A stretch of 64,000 bases of DNA, taken from NCBI GenBank assembly GCA_019233755.1, contig JAFAMD010000016.1, forward strand, positions 62,001 through 126,000, read 5' to 3'. Source of the DNA: Acidobacteriaceae bacterium. GTDB lineage: Bacteria > Acidobacteriota > Terriglobia > Bryobacterales > Bryobacteraceae. Each line of letters opens with the position of its first letter. Within the stretch, counting starts at the first letter, position 1. Below, one piece after another: positions 17,661-26,767 of this stretch. The notes beneath the pieces are model-generated. The model ran no database searches, was not told the origin of the DNA, and was given only the letters and a program-made list of their open reading frames with translations. The position numbers and the translations under genes were made by a program.

Positions 17661-19661
17661 GTGCACTTTCGCCGCCCTTGCATTTTTTCCCCGCTTTTGT
17701 TTCTGTCCGCGGGCTTGTTCACTGCGGTTCTCTCCTTCGCTCAATCAAACACGCTTGTGAAATCGCCGGATGGACGGCTGGCCGTGACCTTTGAAACGGT
17801 CGACAAGAATCAGTCCGTGACGGTTGGGCAACTGGTCTACTCCGTCACCTTTAATGGCAAACCGCTGGTAGACCGTTCCGCGCTCTCGCTCGACTTGCAG
17901 GGGCAGCACCCGCTCGGTACCCGGGTTGAGATCGTAAATACCACCCCCTATCAGGCCGACGAAACGTACCGCCTCATTACCGGCAAAGCAAGCACCGTCC
18001 GTGATCATTACAACGCGCTGCGCGTTGATGCCGCCGAAAAGGATTACCCCGGGCGCAAGCTGACCATTGAAGCGCGCGCGTACGATGACGCAATCGCCTT
18101 CCGCTACGTCGTACCCCAACAAGGCCCGCTCGATGACTATCGCCTCAAGCAGGAAAAGACAGAATTCCGCATCAGCCGGGATGCGACTACTTATGCTCTC
18201 CTTCTGCCGCACTACCACACTATGTATGAAGCCGAATATGTCCGGCTGAAAATGAGCGCCTTCGGCGGAGGCAATGGTCTGTCACAGAAGCTTTTGGTCG
18301 GACTGCCGCTGCTCATGCAGGTACCCGGCGTAGGCTGGATGGCGATTACGGAAGCCGATCTCGAAGGCAATAGCTCCATGTATCTGGTGAATCCCGATAA
18401 AAGCTGGAGCCGCGGCTGGTTCGAATCGCAACTCGCGCCCGGCGCTGATCCCGAAGTGGTCGTCGAAGGCACCCTGCCACACCATTCCGCCTGGCGCGTT
18501 CTGCTGGTCGGCGACGAGCCCGGCCGGCTGGTCGAATCGAACGTGATCACCAGCCTGAACCCGCCTTGCGCAATCCAGGACACATCTTGGATTCATGCCG
18601 GTCTGAGTTCCTGGGATTGGTGGAGCGGCAGCGTGGGGCCGGATGGGAAGCCCGCGTTTACCACCGCAACGATGAAATACTACGTGGACTTCGCGGCCAA
18701 GTCCGGTTTCCCTTACATGCTCGTCGATGCCGGCTGGTCGGACATGAACGACATCACCAGGATGAACGGCAAAGTCGATATCCCTGAACTCGTCCGTTAC
18801 GCTGCAGCGAAGAACGTGAAAGTCTGGATCTGGATGCTCGCGAAAGCCGTCGACCAGCAAATGGACGAAGCCTTCCCGATGTTCGAAAAGTGGGGCGTGG
18901 CGGGGCTCAAGATCGATTTTGTCGAACATGACGATCAGCGCTGGATCGACTGGTATTACCGCGTCGCCCGAAAGGCCGCTGAGCACCATCTCATGCTCGA
19001 TTTCCACGGCGCGACAAAACCCTGGGGCATCAGCCGCACGTGGCCTAATGTGCTCGGTTATGAGGCCGTCCTGGGTATGGAGCAGTCGCGAGCCAACGGC
19101 CGTGACAATCCGGACCACCGTGTCACTCTCCCGTTCACGCGCATGCTGGCTGGCCGCATGGATTACACACCGGGCGGCTTCGACAACGTAACCGAAGCCG
19201 ACTTTGTCCCCCGCGAGCCGCACCCGATGGTGATGGGAACGCGCGCGGCTCAGCTGGCCATGTATGTGGTCTATGAAGCGGCCTTCCAAATGGTCTCCGA
19301 TACGCCGAAAGCCTACGAAGACCAGCCGGCGTTCGACTTCATCCGGCACGCTCCTGCCACCTGGGACGAAACGCACGTTTTGAATGGCGAACCCGGCGAG
19401 TACATTACCATGGCCCGGCGCTCAGGCGGCGATTGGTTCCTGGGCAGCATGACGAATTCGAGCGCGCGCGAGCTGGATGTCCCGCTTAGTTTTCTCGGTC
19501 CCGGCCGCTACACGGCCGAAATTTACGCCGACGCGTCCGATGCCGGGCAGTACCCCAAAAGCGTAAGTATTCAGAAGAAGACTGTCGACCGCGCCATGAA
19601 CTTGAAGGTACAACTCGCGTCAGGTGGCGGTTACGCCGTGCGCTTCCTGCCCCAAAAATAA
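17661..19661 (+). CDS. Glycoside hydrolase family 97 (alpha-glucosidase/alpha-galactosidase type)
   Basis: A 666-residue secreted protein starting at GTG 17661 with a signal peptide ending near LSFAQ. It shows the GH97 architecture: an N-terminal beta-sandwich (LVKSPDGRLAVTFETV ... YSVTFNGKPLV), a central TIM barrel (SSWDWWSGS, MLVDAGWSD, VKVWIWM, GLKIDFVEHDDQ, HLMLDFHGATKPWGISRTWPN) and a C-terminal beta domain. GH97 enzymes are calcium-dependent exo-alpha-glycosidases, inverting or retaining depending on one carboxylate; the mechanism was not assigned here. The beta-glucosidase gene begins 42 bp downstream, so the two probably form a periplasmic sugar-trimming operon. Confidence 0.93.
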   Translation: MHFRRPCIFSPLLFLSAGLFTAVLSFAQSNTLVKSPDGRLAVTFETVDKNQSVTVGQLVYSVTFNGKPLVDRSALSLDLQGQHPLGTRVEIVNTTPYQADETYRLITGKASTVRDHYNALRVDAAEKDYPGRKLTIEARAYDDAIAFRYVVPQQGPLDDYRLKQEKTEFRISRDATTYALLLPHYHTMYEAEYVRLKMSAFGGGNGLSQKLLVGLPLLMQVPGVGWMAITEADLEGNSSMYLVNPDKSWSRGWFESQLAPGADPEVVVEGTLPHHSAWRVLLVGDEPGRLVESNVITSLNPPCAIQDTSWIHAGLSSWDWWSGSVGPDGKPAFTTATMKYYVDFAAKSGFPYMLVDAGWSDMNDITRMNGKVDIPELVRYAAAKNVKVWIWMLAKAVDQQMDEAFPMFEKWGVAGLKIDFVEHDDQRWIDWYYRVARKAAEHHLMLDFHGATKPWGISRTWPNVLGYEAVLGMEQSRANGRDNPDHRVTLPFTRMLAGRMDYTPGGFDNVTEADFVPREPHPMVMGTRAAQLAMYVVYEAAFQMVSDTPKAYEDQPAFDFIRHAPATWDETHVLNGEPGEYITMARRSGGDWFLGSMTNSSARELDVPLSFLGPGRYTAEIYADASDAGQYPKSVSIQKKTVDRAMNLKVQLASGGGYAVRFLPQK

Positions 19662-19703
19662 GCAGCGCCCAACACGCAACGCGGGATACAGTAAGAAAAC
19701 ACA

Positions 19704-21176
19704 ATGGCCAACCATCTTTCGAGACGCCGTTTCGGAAAAGCAATTGGAACCGCCGCGCTTACTGGCTCGGCAATCCCCACACTCGGACCCTTTGCCGCCG
19801 GCGCGCACGCACAGGGCTCGCCTCGAAATGACTTTTATGCTTTCCCGAACGATTTCCGCTGGGGCTGCGCCACGGCCGCGTACCAGGTTGAGGGCGGGGC
19901 CAACGAAGGTGGCAGAGGCAAATCCATTTGGGACACGTTCTCCCATACCCCCGGCAAGGTGTACCAGAACCAGAACGGTGACATGGCCAATGATGACTAT
20001 CACCGCTACAAGGAGGACATCCAGCTCCTTAAAGATCTCGGCTGCAAGATCTATCGTTTCTCCATCTCCTGGCCTCGCATCTTCCCGGATGGCACCGGCA
20101 AGCCGAACGACGAAGGTATCGCGTTTTATGAGCGCGTAGTGGATGCGGTCCTGGCGGCCGGCATCGATCCCTTCGCCACGCTGTTTCATTGGGATCTCCC
20201 GCAAGCGCTCCAGGACAAATTCGGCGGTTGGCAGTCACGCAAGACCGCGGAGGCCTTCGCAGAATACGCCGGTTACGTAGCGTCCCGCCTGTCGGACAAG
20301 GTCCAGCACTTCTTCACCGTGAACGAGTTTTCGTCGTTCATCGATCTTGGTTACCGCGACGGCCAGTTTGCGCCCGGCTTAAAGCTCCCACCGAAAGAAC
20401 TGAACCAGGCGCGTCACAACGCCGTCCTGGCCCATGGTCTGGCTGTCCAGGCGATCCGCGCCAAGGCGCGCGCTGGGACAAAAGTCGGCCTGGCGGAAAA
20501 CTTTGCCTGCGCCACGCCCGTCTACAATTCCGAAGCGCACATAAAGGCCAGCGCACAGGCCATGCGTATTCTGAACGCGTATTACCTCACGGTAATCATG
20601 GAAGGCAAGTACCCGGAGGAATATCTCCGGCACGCGGGAGCCGACGCGCCGAAGTTCAACGAAAAAGAGCTCAAGATCATCAGCAGTCCGCTCGATCTCA
20701 TCGGCGCTAACATTTACAACCCGACCTTCATCCGCGCGGATGATTCACCGCAGGGCTTTGCCATTGTACAGCCGCCGAATTCTTATCCGCACATGGCATC
20801 GCCCTGGCTCTATATCGGCCCAGAAGGCCTTTACTGGGGACCACGTCATCTGGCGGAAATCTGGAACGTCAAGGACATCTATATCACTGAGAACGGCTGC
20901 TCCGCGTCGGACGTCCTGACGCCCGACGGCCACGTCTATGACACCGACCGCGTCATGTTCCTGCGCAATTACCTCATCAACCTTCATCGCGCCGCCTCCG
21001 AAGGTTATCCGGTGCATGGCTACTTCCTGTGGAGTCTGATGGATAATTTCGAGTGGGCCGACGGTTACAGCAAGCGCTTCGGCATCTACTACGTGGACTA
21101 CAAGACCCAAAAGCGTTATCCCAAACTCAGTGCCCATTTCTACAAGGAAGTCATCGCCAGGAATTCCGTCGTCTAG
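19704..21176 (+). CDS. Beta-glucosidase, glycoside hydrolase family 1, Tat-exported
   Basis: A 490-residue retaining GH1 enzyme that should release terminal beta-linked glucose or related sugars. The acid/base glutamate is in TVNE (Glu208), and the nucleophile is in ITENG (Glu396). FRWGCATAAYQVEGG near residue 51 and the aglycone-site segments SLMDNFEWADGYSKRFGIYYVD also fit. The N-terminus carries a twin-arginine signal (SRRRFGKAIG, followed by a hydrophobic stretch and AHA-QG cleavage site), so it is folded before export to the periplasm. It follows the GH97 gene by 42 bp and precedes an MDR reductase by 74 bp. Confidence 0.95.
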   Translation: MANHLSRRRFGKAIGTAALTGSAIPTLGPFAAGAHAQGSPRNDFYAFPNDFRWGCATAAYQVEGGANEGGRGKSIWDTFSHTPGKVYQNQNGDMANDDYHRYKEDIQLLKDLGCKIYRFSISWPRIFPDGTGKPNDEGIAFYERVVDAVLAAGIDPFATLFHWDLPQALQDKFGGWQSRKTAEAFAEYAGYVASRLSDKVQHFFTVNEFSSFIDLGYRDGQFAPGLKLPPKELNQARHNAVLAHGLAVQAIRAKARAGTKVGLAENFACATPVYNSEAHIKASAQAMRILNAYYLTVIMEGKYPEEYLRHAGADAPKFNEKELKIISSPLDLIGANIYNPTFIRADDSPQGFAIVQPPNSYPHMASPWLYIGPEGLYWGPRHLAEIWNVKDIYITENGCSASDVLTPDGHVYDTDRVMFLRNYLINLHRAASEGYPVHGYFLWSLMDNFEWADGYSKRFGIYYVDYKTQKRYPKLSAHFYKEVIARNSVV

Positions 21177-21250
21177 TGAGCCCTCGGTCGTCTAGGTCCG
21201 GCGTCGCGCATAAGGGGAAGCATAAAATCGACTGAAGAAGGACACCGCTA

Positions 21251-22216
21251 ATGAACGCGGCCGTGCTCCACACAATTGGGAAGCCGCCCCGGTTTGAGCA
21301 GTTTCCCGAACCTTCTCCGCTCGAAGGCGAAGTCGTTGTCCATGTCCGTGCCGCCGCCCTGAAACCGGTCGATAGAGCGATGGCCAATGGCTCGCATTAC
21401 GCCAGCTTCCGCGAACTGCCGGTTGTTTGCGGTCTGGACGGGGCTGGCTATCTCGAAGACGGCACGCGGGTGCTGTTCGCCGGACCGCGGCGGCCATACG
21501 GCTCTATGGCCCAGCGTACCGTCGTTTCGCGATCAAGGTGCTTCGCAATTCCTGACGACGTGGATGACGAGACAGCGGCGGCTTTGTTTAACCCGGGCAT
21601 GTCTGCCTGGCTCTCATTGGCCTGGCGCGCCCAACTCGCCCCGGGCGAGACCGTCCTCATCCTGGGTGCGACCGGCATCACCGGCAGGCTTGCTATTCAA
21701 ATAGCCAGACTCCTGGGCGCGGGACGGGTTATTGGCGCCGGGCGGAACGTACACACGCTGAGCGCGCTCCGCAGCCTCGGCGCTGACGCGACCATCCGCC
21801 TCGATCAATCTGAACAGGACCTGGCCGAAGCGTTCGCCCGCGAAGCCGGGAGTGCCGGATACAACGTAATCATTGACTATCTGTGGGGGCCTCCAACCGA
21901 AGTCCTGCTCGCCTCCTTGACACGTACCGCCTTGACCCCGGCGTCCCACAGGATACGGCTCGTCCAGGCGGGTGAGAGTGCCGGACCGACAATCTCGCTG
22001 CCCGCGGCGGTGCTCCGCAGCTCACAGTTGGAAATCCTCGGAGCAGGGAGCGGCAACATGCCCGCTCCGGAGGTGTTGGCGAATACCCTCCAGGAGCTTC
22101 TGGCCCGTGCCGCCAGCGGCGAACTCAGAATCGACACCGAGCGGGTGGCGCTCGTCGAGATCGAATCGGCCTGGGCGCGTGACCAAAGCGGCCGAAGACT
22201 GCTCGTCATTCCTTGA
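21251..22216 (+). CDS. Zinc-independent MDR alcohol dehydrogenase / quinone oxidoreductase-like protein
   Basis: A 321-residue medium-chain dehydrogenase/reductase. The N-terminal GroES-like fold shows FPEPSPLEGEVVVHVRAAALKPVDR. The NADP(H)-binding Rossmann motif is VLILGATGITGRLAIQIARLLGA. The structural and catalytic zinc cysteines of classical alcohol dehydrogenases are absent, which places it in the quinone-oxidoreductase branch. It probably reduces small electrophilic carbonyls or quinones. It is followed 31 bp later by the glycosyltransferase gene at 22248 and may be transcribed with the GH genes upstream. Confidence 0.88.
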   Translation: MNAAVLHTIGKPPRFEQFPEPSPLEGEVVVHVRAAALKPVDRAMANGSHYASFRELPVVCGLDGAGYLEDGTRVLFAGPRRPYGSMAQRTVVSRSRCFAIPDDVDDETAAALFNPGMSAWLSLAWRAQLAPGETVLILGATGITGRLAIQIARLLGAGRVIGAGRNVHTLSALRSLGADATIRLDQSEQDLAEAFAREAGSAGYNVIIDYLWGPPTEVLLASLTRTALTPASHRIRLVQAGESAGPTISLPAAVLRSSQLEILGAGSGNMPAPEVLANTLQELLARAASGELRIDTERVALVEIESAWARDQSGRRLLVIP

Positions 22217-22247
22217 TCGGCCTCACCGATGCCGTATCGTGGAAACA

Positions 22248-23261
22248 ATGGCATCTGTTTCGGCCATCATTCCGACCTGGAATCGCGCGGATCTGCTCGA
22301 ATCAATCCTCACCAATCTCGCGGCGCAGACGCGTCCGCCGGAACAGGTGATCGTTGTCGATAACGGCAGCACCGACGACAGCCCGCTCGTCGTACGCCGG
22401 CACGGCGCTGACCTGGTTGCCTTTCCTGAAAATCGCGGCTTCGCCACCGCCGTGAACCAAGGTATCCGCCGCGCCAAGTCGGACTGGGTCCTCATCCTCA
22501 ACAATGACGTCGTCATGGAGCCTGATTGGCTTGCCCGGCTTCTCGCGACGGCCCGGGAAACCGGCGCGCAGTTTGCAGCCGGCAAGCTTTTGCAGATGCG
22601 CGACAACCGGCGCATTGACGGAAGCTGGGATCTCGTTTCGCGCGCCGCTTACGCCTGGCGCTGCGGTTACGGCCGGCCCGACGGCGCTGTCTGGTCGGTT
22701 CGCCGTAAGATCAGCTTCGCTCCCATGACCGCCGCACTGTTCCGGCGCGAGATTTTCGAGCGCATCGGGTATCTGGAAACGCGTTTCGAATCGTACTACG
22801 AAGACGTCGATTTCGGTGTGCGCTGCGCGCTCGCCGGCATTGAAGGCGTGTATGAGCCGGCCGCCGTCGCAATCCACATGGATAAGGGCAGCCTGGGCAA
22901 GCGAGCCGCCCGCGTCTATTACCTGAGCACGCGCAACCAGCTTCTGGTGCTCGCCAAGCACTATCCGGCACGCACTCTGCGGCGTTTCGCCTGGCCCATT
23001 CTGGTGGGGCAACTGCTTTCGGTCTTCGCGGCCACGCGCCAGGGGCACCCGCTTGCCGCGCTGCGAGGGAAATGGGACGCGCTGCGCCGCTGGTCCGAAT
23101 TCCGCGGAGAAGCGGTAACTGGAGGGAACTTCGAGGAGGCCACCAGGGTCGTCGAGGCCACCTTTTCCCGTAGCGAATCAGAAATTCGCGAGATACAGCA
23201 GCAGATCGGGTTCGACATCTACTGGCGCCTGTACTTCAGCCTAGTCAGGTCCGCCTCGTGA
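22248..23261 (+). CDS. Glycosyltransferase family 2 (rhamnosyltransferase-like)
   Basis: A 337-residue GT2 enzyme. The chosen start is ATG 22248, giving MASVSAIIPTWNRADLLESI; the frame is open further upstream, but that part overlaps the MDR gene and has no family similarity. Motifs are VVDNGSTDDSP at 36-46, the metal-binding LILNNDV at 82-88 and YYEDVDFGVRC. The C-terminal part contains a long basic and hydrophobic region (LAKHYPARTLRRFAWPILVGQLLSVFA), consistent with membrane attachment. The stop overlaps the start of the next glycosyltransferase (GTGA), so the two are translationally coupled. Confidence 0.93.
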   Translation: MASVSAIIPTWNRADLLESILTNLAAQTRPPEQVIVVDNGSTDDSPLVVRRHGADLVAFPENRGFATAVNQGIRRAKSDWVLILNNDVVMEPDWLARLLATARETGAQFAAGKLLQMRDNRRIDGSWDLVSRAAYAWRCGYGRPDGAVWSVRRKISFAPMTAALFRREIFERIGYLETRFESYYEDVDFGVRCALAGIEGVYEPAAVAIHMDKGSLGKRAARVYYLSTRNQLLVLAKHYPARTLRRFAWPILVGQLLSVFAATRQGHPLAALRGKWDALRRWSEFRGEAVTGGNFEEATRVVEATFSRSESEIREIQQQIGFDIYWRLYFSLVRSAS

Positions 23262-24328
23262 TCATGTCCGGCAGTTCCGCCCGCCCAGGCCTTGTAGGCG
23301 TGACGATCGTTACCTTCAATAGCGCCCGCTATATTGCCCGCTGTCTCGACTACGCTCTCGCGCAGGACTATCCACATCTGCAGATCGTCGTAGTGGATAA
23401 TGCCTCGACCGACGGCACGCCGGAGATTCTCCACAGGTTCGAGGGCCGCGTGAGCGTCATCTATAACCGTGAAAACCTGGGCTTCGCCGGTGGCCAGAAC
23501 CAGGCGATCGCGGCCGTTCCGGATGCCGAATTTATCCTGACGCTCAATCCGGACCTTCGCCTCACGCCGTCGTTCGTGACGAACCTTGTCGCAGCAGCCG
23601 AAGCCGATCCCTCCGCCGGCAGCATCTGCGGAAAGCTTCTGGCCATGTCGCCCGATTTCGAAATCCCCTCTGCCAAAGTGTTCGATTCTACCGGAATCTA
23701 CATGACACCCAATCTGCGGCATCTCGATCGAGGCAGCCGGATTCCTGACCAGGGCCAGTATGACCGGTTCGAATACGTCTTTGGCGGCACCGGCGCGGCC
23801 TGCCTCTATCGCCGCAAAATGATCGAAGACATCTCCGTTGCGGGTGAATTCTTCGATTCCGACTTCTTCGCCTATCGCGAGGATGCCGATGTCGCCTGGC
23901 GAGCCCAATTGCTTGGCTGGAAATGTCTCTACACCCCGCTAGCGCTCGGTTACCACGTTCGCAGCGTAGTGCCTGAGAACCGCAGTTCCCTGCCCGCCGT
24001 AATCAACATGCACTCGGTCAAGAACCGCTGGCTGCTGCGCATCAAGAACATGACGGGAGACCTTTACCGCCGCTACTGGCGGGCTATTACCGTCCGCGAT
24101 GCTATTGTGATCGGAGGCTGCTTGCTCCGCGAATTCACGTCGCTACGCGCCTTTCTGATCGTTTTCAAGTGCTGGAACCGTACTTGGGCCAAGCGCCGCG
24201 AAATTATGCAACGCCGCCGCGCAACAGATGTTTATATTGCCAGTTGGTTTTCATTTGAACCCGTCAGCTATGCCGCCGAAAACAGCGCAGCGATTTCTAT
24301 GCAACGGGAGAATCCCGCTACGCCCTAG
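23258..24328 (+). CDS. Glycosyltransferase family 2 protein
   Basis: A 356-residue GT2 enzyme with VGVTIVTFNSARYI at the start, VVVDNASTDGTPEI, FILTLNPDLRL as the nucleotide-sugar motif, and FFAYREDADVAWRAQLLGW, a pattern shared with WcaA/rhamnosyltransferases. The start is GTG 23258, overlapping the previous stop by 4 bases; ATG 23264 two codons later is also possible. The C-terminus is basic and amphipathic. It is the second of three consecutive glycosyltransferases and probably helps assemble the same cell-surface polysaccharide. Confidence 0.93.
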   Translation: MIMSGSSARPGLVGVTIVTFNSARYIARCLDYALAQDYPHLQIVVVDNASTDGTPEILHRFEGRVSVIYNRENLGFAGGQNQAIAAVPDAEFILTLNPDLRLTPSFVTNLVAAAEADPSAGSICGKLLAMSPDFEIPSAKVFDSTGIYMTPNLRHLDRGSRIPDQGQYDRFEYVFGGTGAACLYRRKMIEDISVAGEFFDSDFFAYREDADVAWRAQLLGWKCLYTPLALGYHVRSVVPENRSSLPAVINMHSVKNRWLLRIKNMTGDLYRRYWRAITVRDAIVIGGCLLREFTSLRAFLIVFKCWNRTWAKRREIMQRRRATDVYIASWFSFEPVSYAAENSAAISMQRENPATP

Positions 24329-24356
24329 CCGCTTTCTGTCTGGGACGTCCTGATCC

Positions 24357-25448
24357 ATGCGTATTGCGTTGCTCGGTACTCGCGGCATCCCCGCAAACTA
24401 CGGTGGATTCGAGACCTTCGCGGAAGAACTTTCGGTACGGCTCGTCGAGCGCGGGCATGAAGTAACCGTCTACTGCCGGCAGCCGCATCCGCAGCCGGAA
24501 TACCGCGGCGTTCGTTTGCGCTATCTGCCTACACTCCGCCACAAATATTTCGATACGGTGGCACACACCGGACTGTCCACCGTGGACCTCCTCTTCCGGC
24601 GCTTCGACGTGGTGCTCTATTGCAATGCCGCCAATGCCGTCTTTACTCTCTGGCCACGCCTCGCGGGCATGCCCACCGCGCTGAATGTCGATGGACTCGA
24701 GTACCGCCGAAAGAAGTGGAATCAGATCGCAAAGCTGTGGTACGTCGTCTCGGAATGGTTGGCTACTTTCTATCCTTCGGCCGTAGTAACAGATGCCGCC
24801 ACCATCCGCGAATACTATCTGCAGCGCTTTGGCAAGGAATCGACCTTCATTCCTTACGGCGCGGAGGTGGGCAAGCTTCCCGGCACGGAACATGTCCGTG
24901 CGCTCGGCCTCGAGCCCGGGAAATACGTCCTTTACGTCAGCCGCATGGAGCCGGAAAATAATGCGCTGCTGGTCCGGCAGGCATTCGAGCAGGTCCGTAC
25001 GGACTACAAACTCGCTCTCATCGGCGACGCACCGTACGCTGCCGATTACATCCGCCAGGTGAAAGAGACGCGCGATCCGCGCATTATCATCCCGGGCGCG
25101 ATCTACGGTGAGGGCTACCATCAGCTCCAGTCCCACTCGGCCGTGTATGTGCAGGCTACGGAAGTCGGCGGCACGCATCCGGCACTGCTCGAAGCCATGG
25201 GACGCGGGGCGCTGGTGCTCTATCTGGAAACCCCGGAGGGAGCCGAAACCGCAGCCGATGCCGCCGTCCCGTTCCAGCCGGACGTGGAAGATCTCGCTCG
25301 CAAGTTGCAATGGGCGGTGGATCAGCCCGCTGAAGAGCGCACCATCTGGAGCCGGCGCGCCATCGAGCGAATTGAAAAGCTTTACAGTTGGAAAGTAGTC
25401 ACAGACGCCTACGAATCGCTTTTCAACGAGTTGGCAACATCGAAATGA
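24357..25448 (+). CDS. GT-B glycosyltransferase with DUF1972 N-terminal domain (family 4-like)
   Basis: A 363-residue glycosyltransferase. The DUF1972-type N-terminus reads MRIALLGTRGIPANYGGFET, and the segment GMPTALNVDGLEYRRKKW is typical of rhamnosyl- or fucosyltransferases that follow priming of an O-antigen or exopolysaccharide unit. The C-terminal GT-B half has YVLYVSRMEPENNALL and the donor-binding E-x7-E-like region VQATEVGGTHPALLEAMGRG. The stop overlaps the alanine racemase start (ATGA). It is the third member of the exopolysaccharide gene block. Confidence 0.92.
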   Translation: MRIALLGTRGIPANYGGFETFAEELSVRLVERGHEVTVYCRQPHPQPEYRGVRLRYLPTLRHKYFDTVAHTGLSTVDLLFRRFDVVLYCNAANAVFTLWPRLAGMPTALNVDGLEYRRKKWNQIAKLWYVVSEWLATFYPSAVVTDAATIREYYLQRFGKESTFIPYGAEVGKLPGTEHVRALGLEPGKYVLYVSRMEPENNALLVRQAFEQVRTDYKLALIGDAPYAADYIRQVKETRDPRIIIPGAIYGEGYHQLQSHSAVYVQATEVGGTHPALLEAMGRGALVLYLETPEGAETAADAAVPFQPDVEDLARKLQWAVDQPAEERTIWSRRAIERIEKLYSWKVVTDAYESLFNELATSK

Positions 25449-26647
25449 ACGAATCGTCCATAGTCGCTCCGGCCGTTGCTGCCGCGCAAGAAATTCCGGC
25501 GGCAGAGCCTGTCCGTCCCAGAGCTTTGCCATACCGCTCCTGGGTCGAGGTTTCGCGCGGGCAGATCGCCGCCAATTTCCGCGCGATCCGGAACGCGGTA
25601 GGGCCCGGCGTGGAAGTAATGCCGGTGGTCAAGGCCGACGCTTATCGCCACGGCGCGATCGAAGTCTCGCGCACACTTGAGGAACAGGGCGCGCGCTGGC
25701 TGGCCGTCAGCAACACGGAAGAAGGCATCGCGCTGCGCGATGCCGGGGTCGGCACACGCATCCTCGTTATGGCCGACTTTCTGCCGTTCACCCGTGAGGC
25801 GATGCTGGCGTACAATCTCACGCCCGTCATACATTCTCTCGAGGACCTGGCGGAACTCAACCGTCTGGCTGCGGTCCGCGAGGAGAAAGTTCGCTGCCAT
25901 CTCAAGATCGATACCGGGATGGGCCGCCTGGGTGTGCGCGCAGACGCCGCTACCATCGGTGAGGCTATCCTCACAGCGGCCAATGTTGAGGTGGAAGGGC
26001 TCATGACCCACTTCGCCTCCGCCGGAAACTACCAGTCGAGCCAGACAGAAGAGCAGATCTCCGTTTTCCAGCGGGTCGCGGCTGGTTTGCAGGCTGCTGG
26101 CCTCCGTCCCTCGCTCCTGCATTTGTCGAGCACCATCCCGATCGCGTACGCCCGCAGGAAGGCGTGGCAAGGCATGGTGCGTCCCGGGCATGCGATTTAC
26201 GGCTATGTGTCGCCGGCACGCGGCCATGCGCCGGCCGGAATTCTACAGGTGAAACCCGCGCTTACCTGGCGCGCCTCCGTGCTTTCGGTAAAAGAAGTAC
26301 CTGCGGGCTCGCTGATTGGTTACGGCGGCATGTTCCGTGCGAACCGCCCTATGCGCCTGGCCGTGCTGGCCGCCGGCTACGCTGACGGAATCCCGCATAG
26401 GCTGTCGAATCGCGGCAGCGTCATCGTGAACAGCAAAATCGCGCCAATAGTGGGCGCCGTGTCAATGGATCTGACCACCATCGACGTGACGCAAGCCCCT
26501 GAACTCAGGGTCGGAGATGCCGTCACGCTGCTCGGCTCCGAGGGCGACGTCAGCATCGACGCCCAGCAGATCGCCAAATTGGCCGGTACGATCTCGTACA
26601 GCGTGCTATGCGGCATCCACGCGCGCGTCAAGCGGATTTACATCTGA
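25445..26647 (+). CDS. alr: Alanine racemase
   Basis: A 400-residue PLP enzyme converting L- and D-alanine for peptidoglycan synthesis. The PLP lysine lies in VMPVVKADAYRHGA (Lys63), and the second catalytic tyrosine region is YGGMFRANRPMRLAVLAAGYADG. HLKIDTGMGRLGV and GAVSMDLTTIDVT are further family signatures. An N-terminal extension of about 28 residues (Ala/Glu/Pro-rich) precedes the usual start of the domain. ATG 25445 overlaps the stop of the glycosyltransferase before it, so alr is coupled to the exopolysaccharide block, an unusual location for a cell-wall enzyme. Confidence 0.95.
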   Translation: MNESSIVAPAVAAAQEIPAAEPVRPRALPYRSWVEVSRGQIAANFRAIRNAVGPGVEVMPVVKADAYRHGAIEVSRTLEEQGARWLAVSNTEEGIALRDAGVGTRILVMADFLPFTREAMLAYNLTPVIHSLEDLAELNRLAAVREEKVRCHLKIDTGMGRLGVRADAATIGEAILTAANVEVEGLMTHFASAGNYQSSQTEEQISVFQRVAAGLQAAGLRPSLLHLSSTIPIAYARRKAWQGMVRPGHAIYGYVSPARGHAPAGILQVKPALTWRASVLSVKEVPAGSLIGYGGMFRANRPMRLAVLAAGYADGIPHRLSNRGSVIVNSKIAPIVGAVSMDLTTIDVTQAPELRVGDAVTLLGSEGDVSIDAQQIAKLAGTISYSVLCGIHARVKRIYI

Positions 26648-26767
26648 CCGGTAAAGGCGTTCGGCGGTGTAAAGCCGTTTCCCACTTTCGGACACGACTC
26701 CGCAGCAGGCGTTTATAAACCAAGGCGATGGCATGGAAGCCGCCGTGCTCAATGCTACCCGCCAGCA

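Noticed and set aside
18282-19376. A 364-codon minus-strand frame opposite the GH97 gene
   Set aside because: It overlaps the catalytic barrel of a convincing GH97 enzyme and has no matching motifs.
21972-22247. Upstream extension of the glycosyltransferase at 22248
   Set aside because: The extra 92 codons overlap the MDR gene and are Arg/Ser-rich without family similarity; ATG 22248 gives the canonical GT2 start.
24318-25532. A 404-codon minus-strand frame opposite the DUF1972 glycosyltransferase
   Set aside because: The plus-strand gene has clear family motifs and overlapping coupling on both sides; the antisense product has no recognisable domain.
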